Shown: in pieces, positions 61,307-64,000 of the stretch
How the letters are laid out: the number at the start of each line of letters is the position of its first letter
Position numbering within the stretch: the first letter of the stretch is position 1
DNA from: Casuarius casuarius
Taxonomy: Eukaryota > Chordata > Aves > Casuariiformes > Casuariidae
NCBI GenBank assembly: GCA_003342895.1
Contig: PTFA01000303.1
Coordinates: 454,435-518,434, forward strand
Length of the DNA stretch: 64,000 nucleotides
Direction: 5' to 3'
The notes under the pieces: model-generated
Told to the model about the DNA's origin: nothing
The model's database searches: none
Seen by the model: the letters and a program-made list of their open reading frames with translations, nothing else
Position numbers and translations under genes: made by a program

Positions 61307-64000
61307 TCCAAACCAGGCAGGTCATGTTGTCATTGCCCTATTCCTGTCATTACTGACTGCTTTGAGTTCACAGCTGTGCTGTCCTGAGAGCTGAGCCCTG
61401 ACTTCCAGGCCCTATTGGAAAAACCTGGCATTGATTTGAGACTCTGCTCTCTGGCAGAGTGACAATACTTTGTGGCATCTCAAAGGCGTACAGACATGTT
61501 CCAGGAGAAGAGAAACAAGAAGGGAGACAGGTTGCACTGGGTCATTTGCTCTAGCAGGCAGATTGCTTCCACTTAAACCTCTGAGGAGGGAGCAGAGGGC
61601 AATGGTCATAGGCAGGAAATGGAAAAAGCACTGGATCTCCTGAAATACAGTCCACCTGATCTGTATTTTACTGGTGAGGTGTGTTGCATGCATGGCAGAA
61701 TAGGTGTTTCTGGGAGGGTTTGGCAGCTGTCGCTCCTGTGAAGGCAGCAGATGCTAGAGCTCTGCCCCAGCCTTAAGAGTGTGAGCTTGGTAATAGCTTT
61801 TATTGGCTTGAGCTGTTGCCATGCTCCAGTGACAGTGTGTAACGGAGTAGCGATGATGTCCTGCCATATTGCGACTCAGGCTGACCTTGCTGAGCTCATC
61901 TCCTGGGCCCAGTTCATCATCAAAACGCAGAGCCAGTCTCTGTGCCAGAGGCCCAGCTCCCAGAGTTTCCAGCTGACTAGCTGCATCCCTCAGAAAGCAC
62001 CTGAGAGGCAACGTAAACTTGTCACTCATTTCATTTTCTAATACATTTCTAGAATTAAAAGAGGGAAGATGGCAATGCCCCTGTCGTCCTGGGTTAAAGG
62101 GTGGGATTCAGCTGGTCTGCAAAGGTCAGTGCTAAGGGCTGCGATGAGCAAGGGTTTGGTTTGCACAGACGGTCTCAAACACTTGCAACGACCAAGAATC
62201 ACTTGGTTCAGCCTGGCCCAGCAGACACCCAGTAGCAAAGAGTTGAGGGAGGATCCTTGTCCGTCCATGGGCAGAAGAGGGGTGGGTGGATCCACTCAGC
62301 TGTTGGTAATTCCTTGTCTCTGATGTAGTTGGAGACTGTATCACGCAGAGGGTGCAGGGGCAGGATGTGGGAGGAGAGGCCTGTGGTTTGTCTCATGTTT
62401 GTTGGCCTCAGAAGCAGATCCAGAAGGGATCAAAGATGGAGCCGAGAGTGAATGACAGGGAGCGTTCGATCGAGGCGTCTGACGCTGGTTGTCTTTATGT
62501 GGCATTTGAGACGGCGTGGGCAGTTTGTTCAATTTTTCTCTGTAGACGCTGCTTTGTTTGGAAGGTTGTAGACACATGTCAGCGGTGATGGATAGATTTG
62601 TTTGACTTCCTGTCAAATCGATGATTACTCATAGAAATCTCTTTTATTAGTTTATCATAGGAAGTTCTCTGTCATTTATCCCAGCGGAGGCTTGGCTATC
62701 TGGTGTCAGTGAGCACTGCTGGTGAGAATTATTGCCGGTTTTATTGAGCTGCTGCTTCATTTTATTTTTTGACGCAGTATTTATTTTTGTCTTGATTTTT
62801 ATGCTGGGAAAGGCCTGTTCCTCTTTTTGCTCTGATTGCAAATGGGGTGTTGTCTTTCCTTTCACATCCCAGTCTGATCGTGTGGAAATTTATAGGGAAT
62901 AGGGAATAATAAGGAATCGCCCTAAGTACCCCGGTTTGTCCAGGTCTGTGCCTTGGCATTTATGTTCTAATAAAGGTCTTGATTTCATAGGATCTGGAAC
63001 TTATGGGTATGAATCAGCAGAAGATGGGTGATTGATGATGAGCTTTAGGAAAAAGTCATAGTTATGCATTTTCCATGTCTTCTGCACTTGGTTTTGATTT
63101 GCTTCATGCTCAGAGAGGAGGTGGAGCTCCTTATCCCTAATGTTTTCATGCTGCATCCCAAAGGATGAGCCTCTGCTGCTCAGGCAGATGGGGTGGTTTC
63201 ATCCCTGAATGCTGTTTTGTGACTGTGGGAGCTTTGGAAATGGTGATCCTGGGCCTAAAGTGCAGCTGGCAGCACAGCTTCCCTGCAGGCTTCCCTTGAT
63301 GTAGCTGGGTTAGGTCTGTAGCTCTGTGCCTGCTCAGGGTCTGGGATGGCTTTGCTGCTTGCTGGATTGCAATCTTCTCAGTCACTCACCCTGCAGAGCT
63401 GACTGACGTCTGCCCGCTGTCCTTCCCTGGAGGGCAGCAAAGTCCCCAAAGGCTGGCCAGGTTAGAAAATGAACTATTTTCATGTGGGTCTTCAGGTGGA
63501 AAAGCTGCTTTAGGATGTTCTGGGTGCGACAGCTTTGCTGATAACCGTATCCTAACATTTCTTTAAAATCTTAAGTGGGGATGGAGACGCTTTTTCAGGT
63601 GTAGCCCCTGTTTATGAGAGCTTTACAAATATTGGAAGTTTTGGTTCATTGTCTTCATCGAAAAATTCAAGGATTCATTTCACATCAACCCAAGTAATGT
63701 CTTTGCCAGAGATACTTTGAAAGAGCTGGGCAAGAAAGTGGTTTGAGATCATTGTGGAAAGGGAGTTGCTTTATAAAGCAAGTTTCAAAACTGATCTTCA
63801 AGAGGATTTTTTTTAAATAAAATCTCAGTTTGATTTAAAATATTCAAATTTCATCTGTACTTTTCTCAAGTTTCTCCCTGTGATATAAATCAATAGAAAT
63901 CAGAGTAAGTTCTCAATTTGCTTTGTCCAGAATGATTTCTTCCAGTGTCAACCTGCTGTAACTCTTCCCCACCTCTCTAGTGGGTTGAGCACATACAGAG
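61307..64000. other. Unique sequence to the window edge
   Basis: No gene supported. A pair of overlapping frames at 61.75-62.04 kb (both strands) have no gene context. The sequence is truncated by the window edge, so a gene continuing to the right cannot be excluded. Confidence 0.45.

Noticed and set aside
61754..62029. 91-codon - strand frame whose first half looks protein-like
   Set aside because: It is short, unsupported by any flanking gene signal, and the second half looks random. I could not relate it to a family.
1..64000. CRISPR arrays, prokaryotic operons, phage or plasmid features
   Set aside because: Composition, CR1/MIR relics, the CpG island and a spliceosomal donor all indicate vertebrate nuclear DNA. 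No regularly spaced prokaryotic-type repeats were seen.

Overview
This window is nuclear DNA from a vertebrate, most likely a bird. The interspersed repeats that can be recognised are CR1-type LINE fragments, one short solo retroviral LTR, and a thin scatter of very old amniote elements (MIR-like SINE fragments and palindromic repeats). There are no Alu-, B1- or L1-like elements and no bacterial-style operons. One CR1 fragment ends in the ATTCTATG-type 3' terminus found in avian CR1. Most long open frames here are chance openings, or antisense readings of repeats, in intergenic or intronic DNA.

Layout. From 1 to about 36.8 kb the sequence is gene-poor. It holds an old CR1 copy (12.88-13.75 kb), an older CR1 3' fragment (19.5-19.76 kb), MIR-like fragments near 26.6 and 35.7 kb, a palindromic amniote repeat at 28.0 kb, and several AT-rich, repeat-free, TAAT-rich blocks (4.1-4.5, 15.1-15.4, 16.9-17.4 and 25.7-26.0 kb) that look like candidate conserved regulatory elements. 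A CR1 3' tip lies at 36.8 kb.

At 37.15-37.87 kb is a strong CpG island, the only clear promoter in the window. It carries a 14/14 match to the CTCF core, a 45-base assembly gap, and a consensus + strand splice donor (intron starts at 37504), which suggests that a first exon straddles the gap. Just inside the presumed first intron is a striking GC-rich minisatellite (37590-37765). It is built from 23-bp half-units that alternate a CACGTG core with a GCGCGG core, each preceded by a MYB-type TAACGG, giving a 46-bp higher-order period.

From 37.9 kb to the right edge the sequence is best explained as intron 1 or intergenic DNA downstream of that promoter. It contains an ancient CR1 fragment (44.8-45.1 kb), a palindromic repeat (50.7 kb), a complete 383-bp solo LTR with a perfect 6-bp target duplication (55.8-56.2 kb), MIR-like fragments (57.2 and 61.1-61.3 kb), and one small - strand open frame at 57.5-58.0 kb with an N-terminal membrane segment. 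That frame is the only ORF I would put forward as a possible small gene or first coding exon. I could not name any protein-coding gene with confidence, and the gene driven by the CpG island remains unidentified.
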